Shown here piece after piece: positions 26,091 to 34,147 of a stretch of 55,822 nucleotides of DNA; positions within the stretch are counted from its first letter, which is position 1; every line of letters starts with the position of its first letter. The DNA is taken from assembly GCF_020438995.1 (NCBI RefSeq), contig NZ_JAGQTN010000078.1:1-55822 (forward strand), written 5' to 3'. This DNA is from Gordonia sp. (in: high G+C Gram-positive bacteria). GTDB taxonomy: Bacteria > Actinomycetota > Actinomycetes > Mycobacteriales > Mycobacteriaceae. The position numbers were made by a program, and so were the translations under genes. The notes under the pieces are model-generated. The model made no database searches. It was not told the origin of the DNA and saw only the letters and a list, made by a program, of their open reading frames with translations.

Positions 26091-27064
26091 GCACAAACCA
26101 CATTCGCCGTCGAACCGGCCACCGTCCGCGCTACCTGCGGATGCTCATCGTCCTGTCGGCACTGATACCGGCGACGGTCTGCGCCGGCTCCTACTCGGCT
26201 TCCGCCGACGTACGGTCCGGTACCGCGGCCCGGCCGTTCGCCGCTTCGGCACCGTGGAACACGACGATCGGCCATTACCCGAGTACTGATCCGCGCAGCG
26301 CGCAGATGGTGCGATCACTGCAACCCCCAGTGGCCCTGCATACCTCGATCGTGGAGTTCGGCATTCCCGTCTACGTCGCCGGACGGAGTACCCCGCGCTA
26401 CTCGGTCCCCTGCCGGGTGACCACCTGGGGCCCCTGTCCCTTCAGCGGTCTCTCAGTACCCGTACCGAATGGGGCCCGACCTTCCACCGGAAGCGATAGT
26501 GCGATGGTGGTCGTGGACGAACGCACAAACGCGGTGTACGAGTTCTGGCGGGTACACAAACAAGGCCGGAGCTGGTCGGCGGCATTCGGCGCCGTCAACA
26601 CCCTGACCGGTTCCGGATGGGGCGGTGCCGCGACCGGATCGGGGGCATCGCGGCTCGGCGGGGTCGTCCGGCTGGCCGAGATCGCCCGCGGGAACATCCC
26701 GCACGCCCTGGCATTGCAGACCAACAACGCCTGCGCGGTCGTCTTCCGCTCCCCTGCGATCAAGACCGACGGACGCTCGGCCCGATCCGACTGCATACCC
26801 GAAGGAGCCAGGTTGCAGCTCGATCCCTCGATCGACCTGAACTCACTCGGGCTCACTCCCGCCGAACGAACTGTGGCCACGGCGATGCAGCGCTACGGCG
26901 GCTACATCGTCGACATCGGCAGCTCCGCGTTGAGCGTCAGCTTCGAACGCGATCCGGCCGCCTCCGGCAACCACATCGGCGGCATCTATCGCAACGCGGG
27001 CCTGCGCTGGGACTACGACTCCCTCGGCGGCGTGCCGTGGAACCGGCTCCGGGTGGTGAAGTGA
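26087..27064 (+). CDS. Secreted protein of unknown family in the polysaccharide operon
   Basis: 325 residues with a signal peptide (basic N-terminus, then MLIVLSALIPATVCAGSYSASA, cleavage near residue 40). The mature part has no catalytic pattern that I can name. Notable segments: SAPWNTTIGHYPSTDPRS after the signal, MVVVDERTNAVYEFWRVHKQ, TGSGASRLGGVVRLAEIARG, IPHALALQTNNAC and the final GGIYRNAGLRWDYDSLGG. His, Asp and Trp residues are clustered in ways seen in polysaccharide-acting enzymes, so a lyase, hydrolase or binding protein for the exported polymer is a fair guess, not a finding. It overlaps the gene before by ATGA and is one base from the gene after. Confidence 0.7.
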   Translation: MSTNHIRRRTGHRPRYLRMLIVLSALIPATVCAGSYSASADVRSGTAARPFAASAPWNTTIGHYPSTDPRSAQMVRSLQPPVALHTSIVEFGIPVYVAGRSTPRYSVPCRVTTWGPCPFSGLSVPVPNGARPSTGSDSAMVVVDERTNAVYEFWRVHKQGRSWSAAFGAVNTLTGSGWGGAATGSGASRLGGVVRLAEIARGNIPHALALQTNNACAVVFRSPAIKTDGRSARSDCIPEGARLQLDPSIDLNSLGLTPAERTVATAMQRYGGYIVDIGSSALSVSFERDPAASGNHIGGIYRNAGLRWDYDSLGGVPWNRLRVVK

Positions 27065-27065
27065 G

Positions 27066-28196
27066 ATGCGTGTCCTGGTCCTGATCGACGCCTTCCGGAT
27101 GGGCGGTGCCGAAACCCTGCTCGCCCCGATGGCTGCCGCCACGCGCCGCACCGATATGACGATGGATTTCGTCGGACTCTCGCCCGAGTCGATGAACGCC
27201 GCCAAGACAATGACCATCCTCACCGACGCCGGGGTCACGACGCGCTCGCTGGGGATTCGCCGGCTCCTCGATCCGACCGCGGTACCCAAGCTGGTATCCC
27301 TCATCCGCGACGGCCGGTACGACGTTGTGCATGCCCATCTGGAGATGGCGATCACCCTGGCGAAACCCGCCTGCACCCTGACCCGCACCCCGTTGGTATG
27401 CACCTTCCATCACGTCGCCGCACCACTGGAAGGGCGTGCGGCACAGCGCGAACGCCTCGCCGTGGCCTCGGCCACCGCGGCCGACCGGGCCCTGTTCGTC
27501 TCGAGTGCGTCGCGGGAATCGTTCCGTAAGCTGTACCGACCGCGCCGGATGCCTGCCAACTGGATGGTGCTGCACAACGGGATCGACGTGACCGGCTTCG
27601 CCCCTGGGCCGGCCGATCCCGCGGTCCGCGCTCGACTCGGCGGTTCCGCCGGCCGTCCGGTTGTCGTCCTGCCGGCGGCGTTCCGTCGGCCCAAAGGCAT
27701 TTCGGTGGCCGTCGACGCCTGGCCGCGGGTCCTGGAACAACACCCGGGAGCCGTCCTCGCGCTGGTCGGCGGCGGTGAGCTCGACGCCGAGCTGCGCGCA
27801 CAGGTCACCGCAGCAGGGCTGACCGATTCGGTACGTTTCGCCGGTGTGCGCACCGACATGCCCGACATCTACCGGGCCGCCGATATCACCGTCCTGCCGA
27901 GCACCCATGAGAACCTGCCCACCGTGCTGATCGAGGCATCGGCCGCCGGTTGCGCAGTCGCCGCCACCCGGGTCGGCGGAATCCCCGACATCATCGACGA
28001 CGGCCGGACCGGACTGCTGTTCGAGCCGGGCGACCCGGACGCATTCGCGGACGCCGTCATCCGCCTGCTCGATGATCCCGGCCTACGCACCGAGATGACG
28101 GACGCGGCGCTGCGGCGCGCGCGGGAACATTTTTCCGCCGACGCGTGGCTGGCCCGGCTGCGGGAGACCTACCTCGACGTGCAGCCGGCATTATGA
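27066..28196 (+). CDS. Glycosyltransferase family 4 protein
   Basis: 376 residues starting MRVLVLIDAFRMGGAETLL, the classic GT4 opening with the GGAE loop. VVHAHLEMA, VVLPAAFRRPKGISVAVDAW, LALVGGGELDAELR, VRFAGVRTDMPDIYRAADITVLPSTHENLPTVLIEASAAG (donor-site E-x-L-P-T-V-L-I-E) and VGGIPDIIDDG follow. Good match to the family over the full length. It is preceded by one base after the secreted gene's stop and overlaps the next glycosyltransferase by ATGA. Confidence 0.93.
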   Translation: MRVLVLIDAFRMGGAETLLAPMAAATRRTDMTMDFVGLSPESMNAAKTMTILTDAGVTTRSLGIRRLLDPTAVPKLVSLIRDGRYDVVHAHLEMAITLAKPACTLTRTPLVCTFHHVAAPLEGRAAQRERLAVASATAADRALFVSSASRESFRKLYRPRRMPANWMVLHNGIDVTGFAPGPADPAVRARLGGSAGRPVVVLPAAFRRPKGISVAVDAWPRVLEQHPGAVLALVGGGELDAELRAQVTAAGLTDSVRFAGVRTDMPDIYRAADITVLPSTHENLPTVLIEASAAGCAVAATRVGGIPDIIDDGRTGLLFEPGDPDAFADAVIRLLDDPGLRTEMTDAALRRAREHFSADAWLARLRETYLDVQPAL

Positions 28197-29440
28197 CGGC
28201 GCCACGCGATCTCTGGTACATGGTGTCGCGGTTTCCGGTGGTGTCCGAGACGTTCATCGTGCGTGAACTCGATGCGATATCGGTGGGTACCCCCGATGTC
28301 CGGTTGCGGTCGCTGTTCCCCGCGCCGCCCGGGGTGGTCCATCCGATCGCGCAGCCGTGGGTTCCACGGAACCGCCGCCCCGGTGCAGCAGCGGCGATCG
28401 CGGGGGTCGTGTGGGCCTGTGTGCGTCATCCGATCCGGTTCCTGCGGGCCCTGGCAGTAGTCGTGACCGGATACGGCCGCCGTCCCGAGCCCGCCGCACG
28501 CGCGCTGATCACGTTTGCCCTGGCGTGCGCGCACTCGAAGGAGATCAGCGCCGGACTCACCTCCGGGGAGTTCTCCGCACCCCCGCATATCCACGCTCAC
28601 TACGCGACGTATCCAGCGCTCGCCGCCTGGGTGTGCCGCGAATTGACCGGAGCCACCTATAGTTTCACCGCCCACGCCCACGATCTGTATGTGGACACCT
28701 CGATGTTGCGCCGCAAAGTCCGCGACGCCGAATTCGTGGTCACCATCTCCGGTCACAACCGCGGGCTCCTGACCGCCCTCGATGCCGGTCCGACCCCGAT
28801 TCACATCGTGCACTGCGGCATCGACACCACCGCGTATCACTATCGCCCGCGCACGATTTCCGCCGACCGGCCGATTCGCGCGCTCTGCGTCGCGTCCCTC
28901 CAGGAGTACAAGGGCCACGCCATTCTCCTGCGCGCACTCGCACTCGGCGGCACCGCTGTCGACGGCATCGAGCTCGAGCTCATCGGATCCGGCGCACTGC
29001 GCGACGAATTAGATTCCCTTGCAAAACAATTGGGCATTTCCCAGCGGGTCCGATTCCGCGGCGGCCAAACCGAGGACCAGGTGCGCGCCGCACTCGATGC
29101 CGCGGACCTGTTCGTCCTGCCCAGCATCGTGGCCCGCGACGGGCAGATGGAAGGACTACCGGTCGCGTTGATGGAGGCATTGGCGTGCGGTGTGCCCACG
29201 GTATCCACGTCCCTGTCCGGCATCCCCGAAATCGTGGTCGAGGGCGTGACCGGCCATCTGGCCGAACCCGGCGATGCGCGCAGCCTCAACGATGCGCTCA
29301 CCCGGGCGGTCACCGCCCACGACGGCAACCTCAGCAATGAGGGCCGCGCGCTCGTGGAGCGTGAGTTCGACATCGCCCGAACCACCGCAGCTCTCACGGA
29401 ACTACTGGACCACGCCCGGCGCAGACCCACGGCCCCGTAA
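28193..29440 (+). CDS. Glycosyltransferase family 4 protein (colanic-acid type)
   Basis: 415 residues starting MTAPRDLWYMVSRFPVVSETF. The SRFPxxSETFI opening and IHAHYATYPALAAWVCRELTG with TAHAHDLYVDTSML belong to the WcaL/AmsK-like group of GT4 enzymes. The donor domain has ALCVASLQEYKGHAILLRAL, ELELIGSGALRDEL, VRFRGGQTEDQVRAALDAADLFVLPSIVARDGQMEGLPVALMEALA. It is the last gene of the rightward polysaccharide operon. Confidence 0.92.
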   Translation: MTAPRDLWYMVSRFPVVSETFIVRELDAISVGTPDVRLRSLFPAPPGVVHPIAQPWVPRNRRPGAAAAIAGVVWACVRHPIRFLRALAVVVTGYGRRPEPAARALITFALACAHSKEISAGLTSGEFSAPPHIHAHYATYPALAAWVCRELTGATYSFTAHAHDLYVDTSMLRRKVRDAEFVVTISGHNRGLLTALDAGPTPIHIVHCGIDTTAYHYRPRTISADRPIRALCVASLQEYKGHAILLRALALGGTAVDGIELELIGSGALRDELDSLAKQLGISQRVRFRGGQTEDQVRAALDAADLFVLPSIVARDGQMEGLPVALMEALACGVPTVSTSLSGIPEIVVEGVTGHLAEPGDARSLNDALTRAVTAHDGNLSNEGRALVEREFDIARTTAALTELLDHARRRPTAP

Positions 29441-29470
29441 CTCGGTCGGCGAACGGCCTGAGCCGGGCTA

Positions 29471-29491
29471 CAGCCGGTCGGATTACGGCTG
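29471..29491. terminator. Hairpin between convergent glycosyltransferase and thioesterase genes
   Basis: CAGCCG (29471-29476) and CGGCTG (29486-29491), six pairs, 9-base loop, lying in the 42-base gap and covering the stop of the leftward gene. Confidence 0.4.
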
Positions 29492-30145
29492 GCCGGGGTT
29501 GAGGCGGATGAACAGACCGTCGAGTTCGGCGCACAGGCGGTCGCCGTCGTGCATGGTGCCCTTGATGAAGGCTTTGCGGCCCTCGACGCGGTCGGCCCAG
29601 GCACGCATCTTCAGCGCGGTGTTGAGCGGGGTGACCGAGCGGTAGTCGACTCTGAGGTAGCCGGTGCGGCAGATGCCGTTGGTGGCCACCGCCGACGCGT
29701 ATCCGCCGATGTCATCGAAGGCGACGGCGACCTGTCCGCCGTGGGCGGCGTCGTTGCCCCCGAGGTGGTAGTTGGTGAAGGTGACCGTCGCCTCCACCGA
29801 CCCGTTCTCCCTGTCGATGTTGTCGATGACGAACGGCGGCAGGGTGATGTTGCCGCGGGCCGGCAGGTCGATACGGGTGCCGGCCGGGGTGTGCCACTCG
29901 TCGATCTGCACCGCGGCGAGCTTGGCGTTGAGATCTTTGAGGGTGTCGATGAGGTCGTCGCCCATCTCCGGTGTCGGGCACGCCAGCCGCACGTTGTCCA
30001 TGAACAGCCGCACCTGCTCGATGAACTCGCCGTAGCGGGGACCGCCCCTGTCTCCGACGGCCGGGTCGATCGGCCGGAAGCCGCCCCGGCGCGAACCCAC
30101 TTCGTCGGCGGAGTCCGCGTCCGCACCGGTCAGTATGTCTTGCAC
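29483..30145 (-). CDS. PaaI-type hotdog thioesterase
   Basis: About 220 residues. The C-terminal 120 residues are a 4HBT hotdog domain with the family motif HGGQVAVAFDDIGGYAS (HGG, then an acidic residue nine or ten further on as the expected catalytic base) and a strand TGYLRVDYRSVTPLN. The N-terminal 100 residues are an extra helical part (FIEQVRLFMDNVRLACP, DTLKDLNAKLAAVQIDEW). The start is uncertain: the GTG at 30145 has GAGAGGG at a good distance, the GTG at 30154 has none. It is divergent from menB with a gap of about 100 bases, so it may be the 1,4-dihydroxy-2-naphthoyl-CoA thioesterase that follows MenB; this is inference. Confidence 0.8.
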   Translation of the reverse strand: MQDILTGADADSADEVGSRRGGFRPIDPAVGDRGGPRYGEFIEQVRLFMDNVRLACPTPEMGDDLIDTLKDLNAKLAAVQIDEWHTPAGTRIDLPARGNITLPPFVIDNIDRENGSVEATVTFTNYHLGGNDAAHGGQVAVAFDDIGGYASAVATNGICRTGYLRVDYRSVTPLNTALKMRAWADRVEGRKAFIKGTMHDGDRLCAELDGLFIRLNPGQP

Positions 30146-30248
30146 GTCACTCACCCTCTCACCGTAGTAGAACGTGTTCACCCGTGGGTCTCGAACCTCC
30201 CACCAACCGACACCGCACGAATCCGGCGTCCCGTTAGGGTGGACGGTC

Positions 30249-31208
30249 ATGAGCACCTCATCGGCAGCGTCCCCCTTCGATCCCGCCCAGTGGGCGGCCG
30301 TCCCCGGATTCGGCGATCTCACCGACATCACCTATCACCGGCACACCGGTGAGGGCCGGGCGAACGGCATCGTGCGGATCGCATTCGACCGGCCGGAGGT
30401 GCGTAACGCGTTCCGGCCGCATACCGTCGACGAGTTGTATCGCGTCCTCGATCACGCGCGCTGCTCCCCCGATGTCGGGACGGTTCTCCTGACCGGCAAC
30501 GGGCCGAGCCCCAAGGACGGGGGGTGGGCGTTCTGCAGCGGCGGCGACCAGCGGATTCGCGGTCGGTCGGGGTACCAGTACGCCACCAGCCACGATTCGG
30601 ACGTCACCGCGGCGGGCGTCGAGGGCGTCGACGAGGCACGGGTGAAGGCCGAGGGTGGGCGGCTGCACATCCTGGAGGTACAGAGACTGATCCGCACAAT
30701 GCCCAAGGTGGTGATCGCGGTGGTCAACGGCTGGGCGGCGGGCGGCGGGCATTCGCTGCACGTGGTGGCCGACCTGACGCTCGCATCCCGCGAGCACGCC
30801 CGATTCAAGCAGACCGACGCCGACGTGGGCTCGTTCGACGCCGGGTACGGCAGCGCCTACCTGGCCAAGCAGGTCGGCCAGAAGTTCGCCCGAGAGATCT
30901 TCTTCCTCGGCGAGGCCTACGACGCCGAGACGATGCACCGGATGGGTGCGGTCAACCGGGTCGTCGACCACGCCGAGTTGGAGAACACCGCGATCGACTG
31001 GGCGCGCACCATCAACGGCAAGTCGCCGACGGCGCAGCGAATGCTCAAGTTCGCGTTCAACCTCACCGACGACGGGCTGATGGGTCAGCAGGTGTTCGCC
31101 GGTGAGGCGACGCGGCTGGCGTACATGACCGACGAGGCCGTGGAGGGTCGGGACGCGTTTCTGGAGAAGCGAGACCCCGACTGGAACGCGTTCCCCTACT
31201 ACTACTAG
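30249..31208 (+). CDS. menB: 1,4-dihydroxy-2-naphthoyl-CoA synthase
   Basis: 319 residues from the ATG at 30249 (MSTSSAASPFDP), close to the mycobacterial length. Crotonase fold: AFDRPEVRNAFRPHTVDEL, oxyanion-hole SGGDQRIRG, NGWAAGGGHSLHVVADLTLAS and the active-site segment QTDADVGSFDAGYGSAYLA. It closes the second ring of the naphthoquinone from O-succinylbenzoyl-CoA. The C-terminal RDPDWNAFPYYY is the conserved MenB tail. The last codons lie in a 29-base palindrome. Confidence 0.96.
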   Translation: MSTSSAASPFDPAQWAAVPGFGDLTDITYHRHTGEGRANGIVRIAFDRPEVRNAFRPHTVDELYRVLDHARCSPDVGTVLLTGNGPSPKDGGWAFCSGGDQRIRGRSGYQYATSHDSDVTAAGVEGVDEARVKAEGGRLHILEVQRLIRTMPKVVIAVVNGWAAGGGHSLHVVADLTLASREHARFKQTDADVGSFDAGYGSAYLAKQVGQKFAREIFFLGEAYDAETMHRMGAVNRVVDHAELENTAIDWARTINGKSPTAQRMLKFAFNLTDDGLMGQQVFAGEATRLAYMTDEAVEGRDAFLEKRDPDWNAFPYYY

Positions 31209-31219
31209 TAGTAAGGGAA
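31191..31219. terminator. 29-base near-perfect palindrome over the menB stop
   Basis: From TTCCCCTACTACTA through a one-base centre to AGTAGTAAGGGAA, 13 of 14 pairs match. It includes the codons for the last four MenB residues and the TAG stop, and lies 28 bases before the end of the leftward GGDEF gene, so it can act as a shared terminator or protect the 3' end. Confidence 0.65.
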
Positions 31220-31247
31220 CGGTCGACGCAGGCGTCGGTGCGCTGTC

Positions 31248-32552
31248 TCAGCGGACGGACCCTCGTAACGCCGGTGAGCCGCGACCGCCTCCGGGTGCAG
31301 GATGTCGGCCATGGCCACCTGCCTTCCGGTCGTCCGCAACTGCGCGAGCCCCGGCCCTGACCAGCACGTCGGATTCGGCCAGCGCGATCCGATTGCGCCC
31401 GCTCCCTTTGGCCGCGTACAACTCCTGGTCGGCTGCTGCCAGCAGTTCATCGATCACCGCATGGGTCGGTCTGCGCAGCCAGTCGGCCGACCTCGGAACC
31501 GGGGCGTACACCGCGCCGATGCTGACCGTGATATCGGTGTATTCAGCGACCTTCACACGCAGACTGTGACAGAAGCGCGCCAGGTCGCGCCCACTGTCCA
31601 CCGGAACCACCACGACGAACTCCTCACCACCGGTTCGCGCGACCAGCCCGGCGTCGGCGGTCAGCTCCGTCAGTACCTCGGCGACTACGACCAGGACCGC
31701 ATCACCGGCGGAGTGGCCATACCGATCATTGAGTTGTTTGAAGTAGTCGATGTCCAACTCGATGAAACCGACTGCCCGACCCCACCAGGTCGATGACCCG
31801 ACCTCTGCATCCCAGCGGGAGACGAGCCCTCGCCGATTGAGGGTCATTGTCAGCGGATCGGTCTCGCTCAGCGCCGATTGCCGCTCCAACGCAGCGGACA
31901 ACGACGACCGAAGCATCAGCACCAGGGAGGTCGGCACGATCACGGCCATCACCAACGCCCCGCCGCTGATGACCAGCGCTACGATCGACTCCGCCCTGGT
32001 CGCGACGGCTGCAAAACCCAAACCGATCGCGACGACGGCGAATCCGATCGCCGTCGGGGTCGGCGACTCCATCGCGGCGAGCGCGGGAACGGCGGCGAGC
32101 AGGGCCAGCACCATGTGCGCGGTTCCCGGGTCGGCCAGCACCCCTGCGGAAATCGCGACGCCGACCATCCCGCCGAAGCCCAATACGGCGAACATCACGT
32201 CGGTGAGCCGACCGACCGCAGCGGTGATCACTATCGAGATCACCGTATAGATACCGACCCCGACCATCCACGGCACGCCCCCCGGTTCCAGCGTGGACTG
32301 CACGGCCAGGACGGTAGCGATCAACGGCAGCGCACCGACCTCGCTGACGAGCACCGACTGCGTTCGCTGGTCGAAATGCGTCGCCAAGCGGTTGCGGCGC
32401 AGGGGCCGTGGCGGGCGATCGCCTCGGCTGACGGATCCGACTTCCACAGAGATCGTCACGTCCTCGCGGGCGAGCCCGCTTGCGGTAGAGCGACAACGAT
32501 CGACAGATTCCCGGATTCGCACGATTGGCAGATCACTGGCTTCTCCATTCAT
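31248..32552 (-). CDS. Membrane diguanylate cyclase (GGDEF)
   Basis: About 434 residues from the ATG at 32552; the start is not well fixed because no strong ribosome site is seen. Residues about 60-225 hold five or six membrane segments (for example TVISIVITAAVGRL, MVLALLAAVPALAAM). The C-terminal GGDEF domain starts at LSETDPLTMTLNRRGL and has LDIDYFKQLNDRYGHSAGDAVL and ARTGGEEFVVVVP, where GGEEF is a normal active site. It should make cyclic di-GMP from GTP. An RxxD product-inhibition site is not obvious. It reads with the sugar transferase, 64 bases after it. The final 30 residues are Gly/Arg-rich. Confidence 0.88.
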   Translation of the reverse strand: MNGEASDLPIVRIRESVDRCRSTASGLAREDVTISVEVGSVSRGDRPPRPLRRNRLATHFDQRTQSVLVSEVGALPLIATVLAVQSTLEPGGVPWMVGVGIYTVISIVITAAVGRLTDVMFAVLGFGGMVGVAISAGVLADPGTAHMVLALLAAVPALAAMESPTPTAIGFAVVAIGLGFAAVATRAESIVALVISGGALVMAVIVPTSLVLMLRSSLSAALERQSALSETDPLTMTLNRRGLVSRWDAEVGSSTWWGRAVGFIELDIDYFKQLNDRYGHSAGDAVLVVVAEVLTELTADAGLVARTGGEEFVVVVPVDSGRDLARFCHSLRVKVAEYTDITVSIGAVYAPVPRSADWLRRPTHAVIDELLAAADQELYAAKGSGRNRIALAESDVLVRAGARAVADDRKAGGHGRHPAPGGGRGSPALRGSVR

Positions 32553-32616
32553 GTGCGTGCAAAATCCACGATGCGAGATCTTCTCGATCAAACCATGAAC
32601 TCGATCAAACCGCCGT

Positions 32617-33993
32617 TCAGGACCCCGATCCGCGCAGTACCGCACCGACTGTGCGGACGATGATCTTGATGTCGAGCCAGACGCTCCAGTTCTCGATGTA
32701 GAAGTTGTCGTACGCGGCGCGATCGCTGATGCTGGTGTCCCCGCGCAGTCCGTGCACCGCCGCCCAACCGGTCAGCCCGACGTCGACGCGATGACGGTCA
32801 CCGTAGCGTGGCACCGACGACTCGAACTGTTCGACGAAATGGGGCCGCTCCGGGCGGGGGCCGACGATGGACATGTCGCCGCGCAGTACATTCCACAACT
32901 GCGGCAGTTCGTCGATCGAGGTCTTGCGCATCAGTTTGCCGAGCGGATAGATCCGGTCCGTGGGCTGCCACTGCGAATCCGAGGCTGTTTCCGTAGCGGG
33001 CCGCATCGAGCGGAACTTGAGCATGTCGAACAGCTGCCCGTCGCGGCCGATCCGTCTCTGCCGGAACAGGATCGGGGCGCTCGGATCGGACAGGAACACG
33101 CCGAGAGCCACAAGGGCCATCGGGATGGCGAGCACAGCCAGGGCCAGTGACACCACGGTGACGTCGAAGACCCGCTTGAGCTTCCAGTACCAGGTACGCA
33201 AGGCGTCCCGGCGCACCCGCACCAGCGGAATCGTATGAATCCGGTCCATGGTGGGGGTGAGCGAAACGAATTCGTACAACCGCGGGACGATGAAGATCTC
33301 ACAATCGAGTTCGTCACAGGCCCGCAGGGGCCCGACCAGCCGCGAATCCGGCGCCGAACCGAACGACACCAGCACGATATCGATGTCATGCTCGACGGCC
33401 TTGTCCAGGATGGCGCCACCCTCGACCCTGACTCGGGTGTCCACGAGTTCGGACATCGGACTGTCGCTGACCGCCACGACCACATCGAGGCCCAATTCGG
33501 GGAGAGCGCGGGTGTTCTTGATCAGCTCAACCGATACCAGCCCGTCGCCGACGACCATCGCCCGCATCCTCACGGCCGGCGAACGCCGCCTACGCCTGCG
33601 GACGAATATGTAGTACGCGGTGCGGACGACGAACAGGGCGACGAATACCAGGGTGGCGTAGGCCGCGGTGCGGGTGATCGACTCGCCCGGGCGGGCTACG
33701 GCGAGTACCGTCCCGGAGCTGATGATCGACCAGGCCGCCAGCCGCGGCAGATCGTCGAGCGCCGACAGGGTCAGCCGCGAACGGTACAGGCCGGCGACCT
33801 CCAGCGACACCAAAGTAAGTGCGACACCCACGATGCCCACGGCCTCTGCGTAGCCGCCTTCGTCAAGGTGGACGAGAACCGAGATCACTAGCATGGTCGT
33901 CGCGTCCAGTCCCAGCAGCAGCCAGTCGATCCGGCTGCGCAGCACCGCGGACAGTGTCTGCTGCCGGTCCGGCATGCGAGAAAGTGCCACCAT
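32617..33993 (-). CDS. Polyprenyl-phosphate sugar-1-phosphate transferase (exopolysaccharide initiation)
   Basis: 458 residues from the ATG at 33993 (MVALSRMPDRQQTL), with AGGA-type bases upstream. Four N-terminal membrane segments (about residues 20-125), a nucleotide-binding-like middle domain (MRAMVVGDGLVSVELIKN, 145-270), a fifth membrane segment (VTVVSLALAVLAIPMALVAL) and the C-terminal catalytic domain: FRQRRIGRDGQLFDMLKFRSM, RKTSIDELPQLWNVLRGDMSIVGPRPERP and TGWAAVHGLRG. It moves a sugar phosphate from a UDP-sugar onto undecaprenyl or decaprenyl phosphate. This first step is missing from the main locus at 18.7-29.4 kb, so it very probably serves it. A longer in-frame reading upstream lies inside the EAL gene and is not used. 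Confidence 0.92.
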   Translation of the reverse strand: MVALSRMPDRQQTLSAVLRSRIDWLLLGLDATTMLVISVLVHLDEGGYAEAVGIVGVALTLVSLEVAGLYRSRLTLSALDDLPRLAAWSIISSGTVLAVARPGESITRTAAYATLVFVALFVVRTAYYIFVRRRRRRSPAVRMRAMVVGDGLVSVELIKNTRALPELGLDVVVAVSDSPMSELVDTRVRVEGGAILDKAVEHDIDIVLVSFGSAPDSRLVGPLRACDELDCEIFIVPRLYEFVSLTPTMDRIHTIPLVRVRRDALRTWYWKLKRVFDVTVVSLALAVLAIPMALVALGVFLSDPSAPILFRQRRIGRDGQLFDMLKFRSMRPATETASDSQWQPTDRIYPLGKLMRKTSIDELPQLWNVLRGDMSIVGPRPERPHFVEQFESSVPRYGDRHRVDVGLTGWAAVHGLRGDTSISDRAAYDNFYIENWSVWLDIKIIVRTVGAVLRGSGS

Positions 33994-34147
33994 CGATTCC
34001 TGATATCCTCCGCTGTCCCGCAGGCCTGGATTCCGTGTGATGCCCTGTTCACAGCCCATTTCTATGTCAAATGCAATAGCGAAAATAGCATGCATCGAGG
34101 TTTGGCGCCGTGTCCGGAAAGGTCGTTCGCGGGTGCCACCGAGTGCA

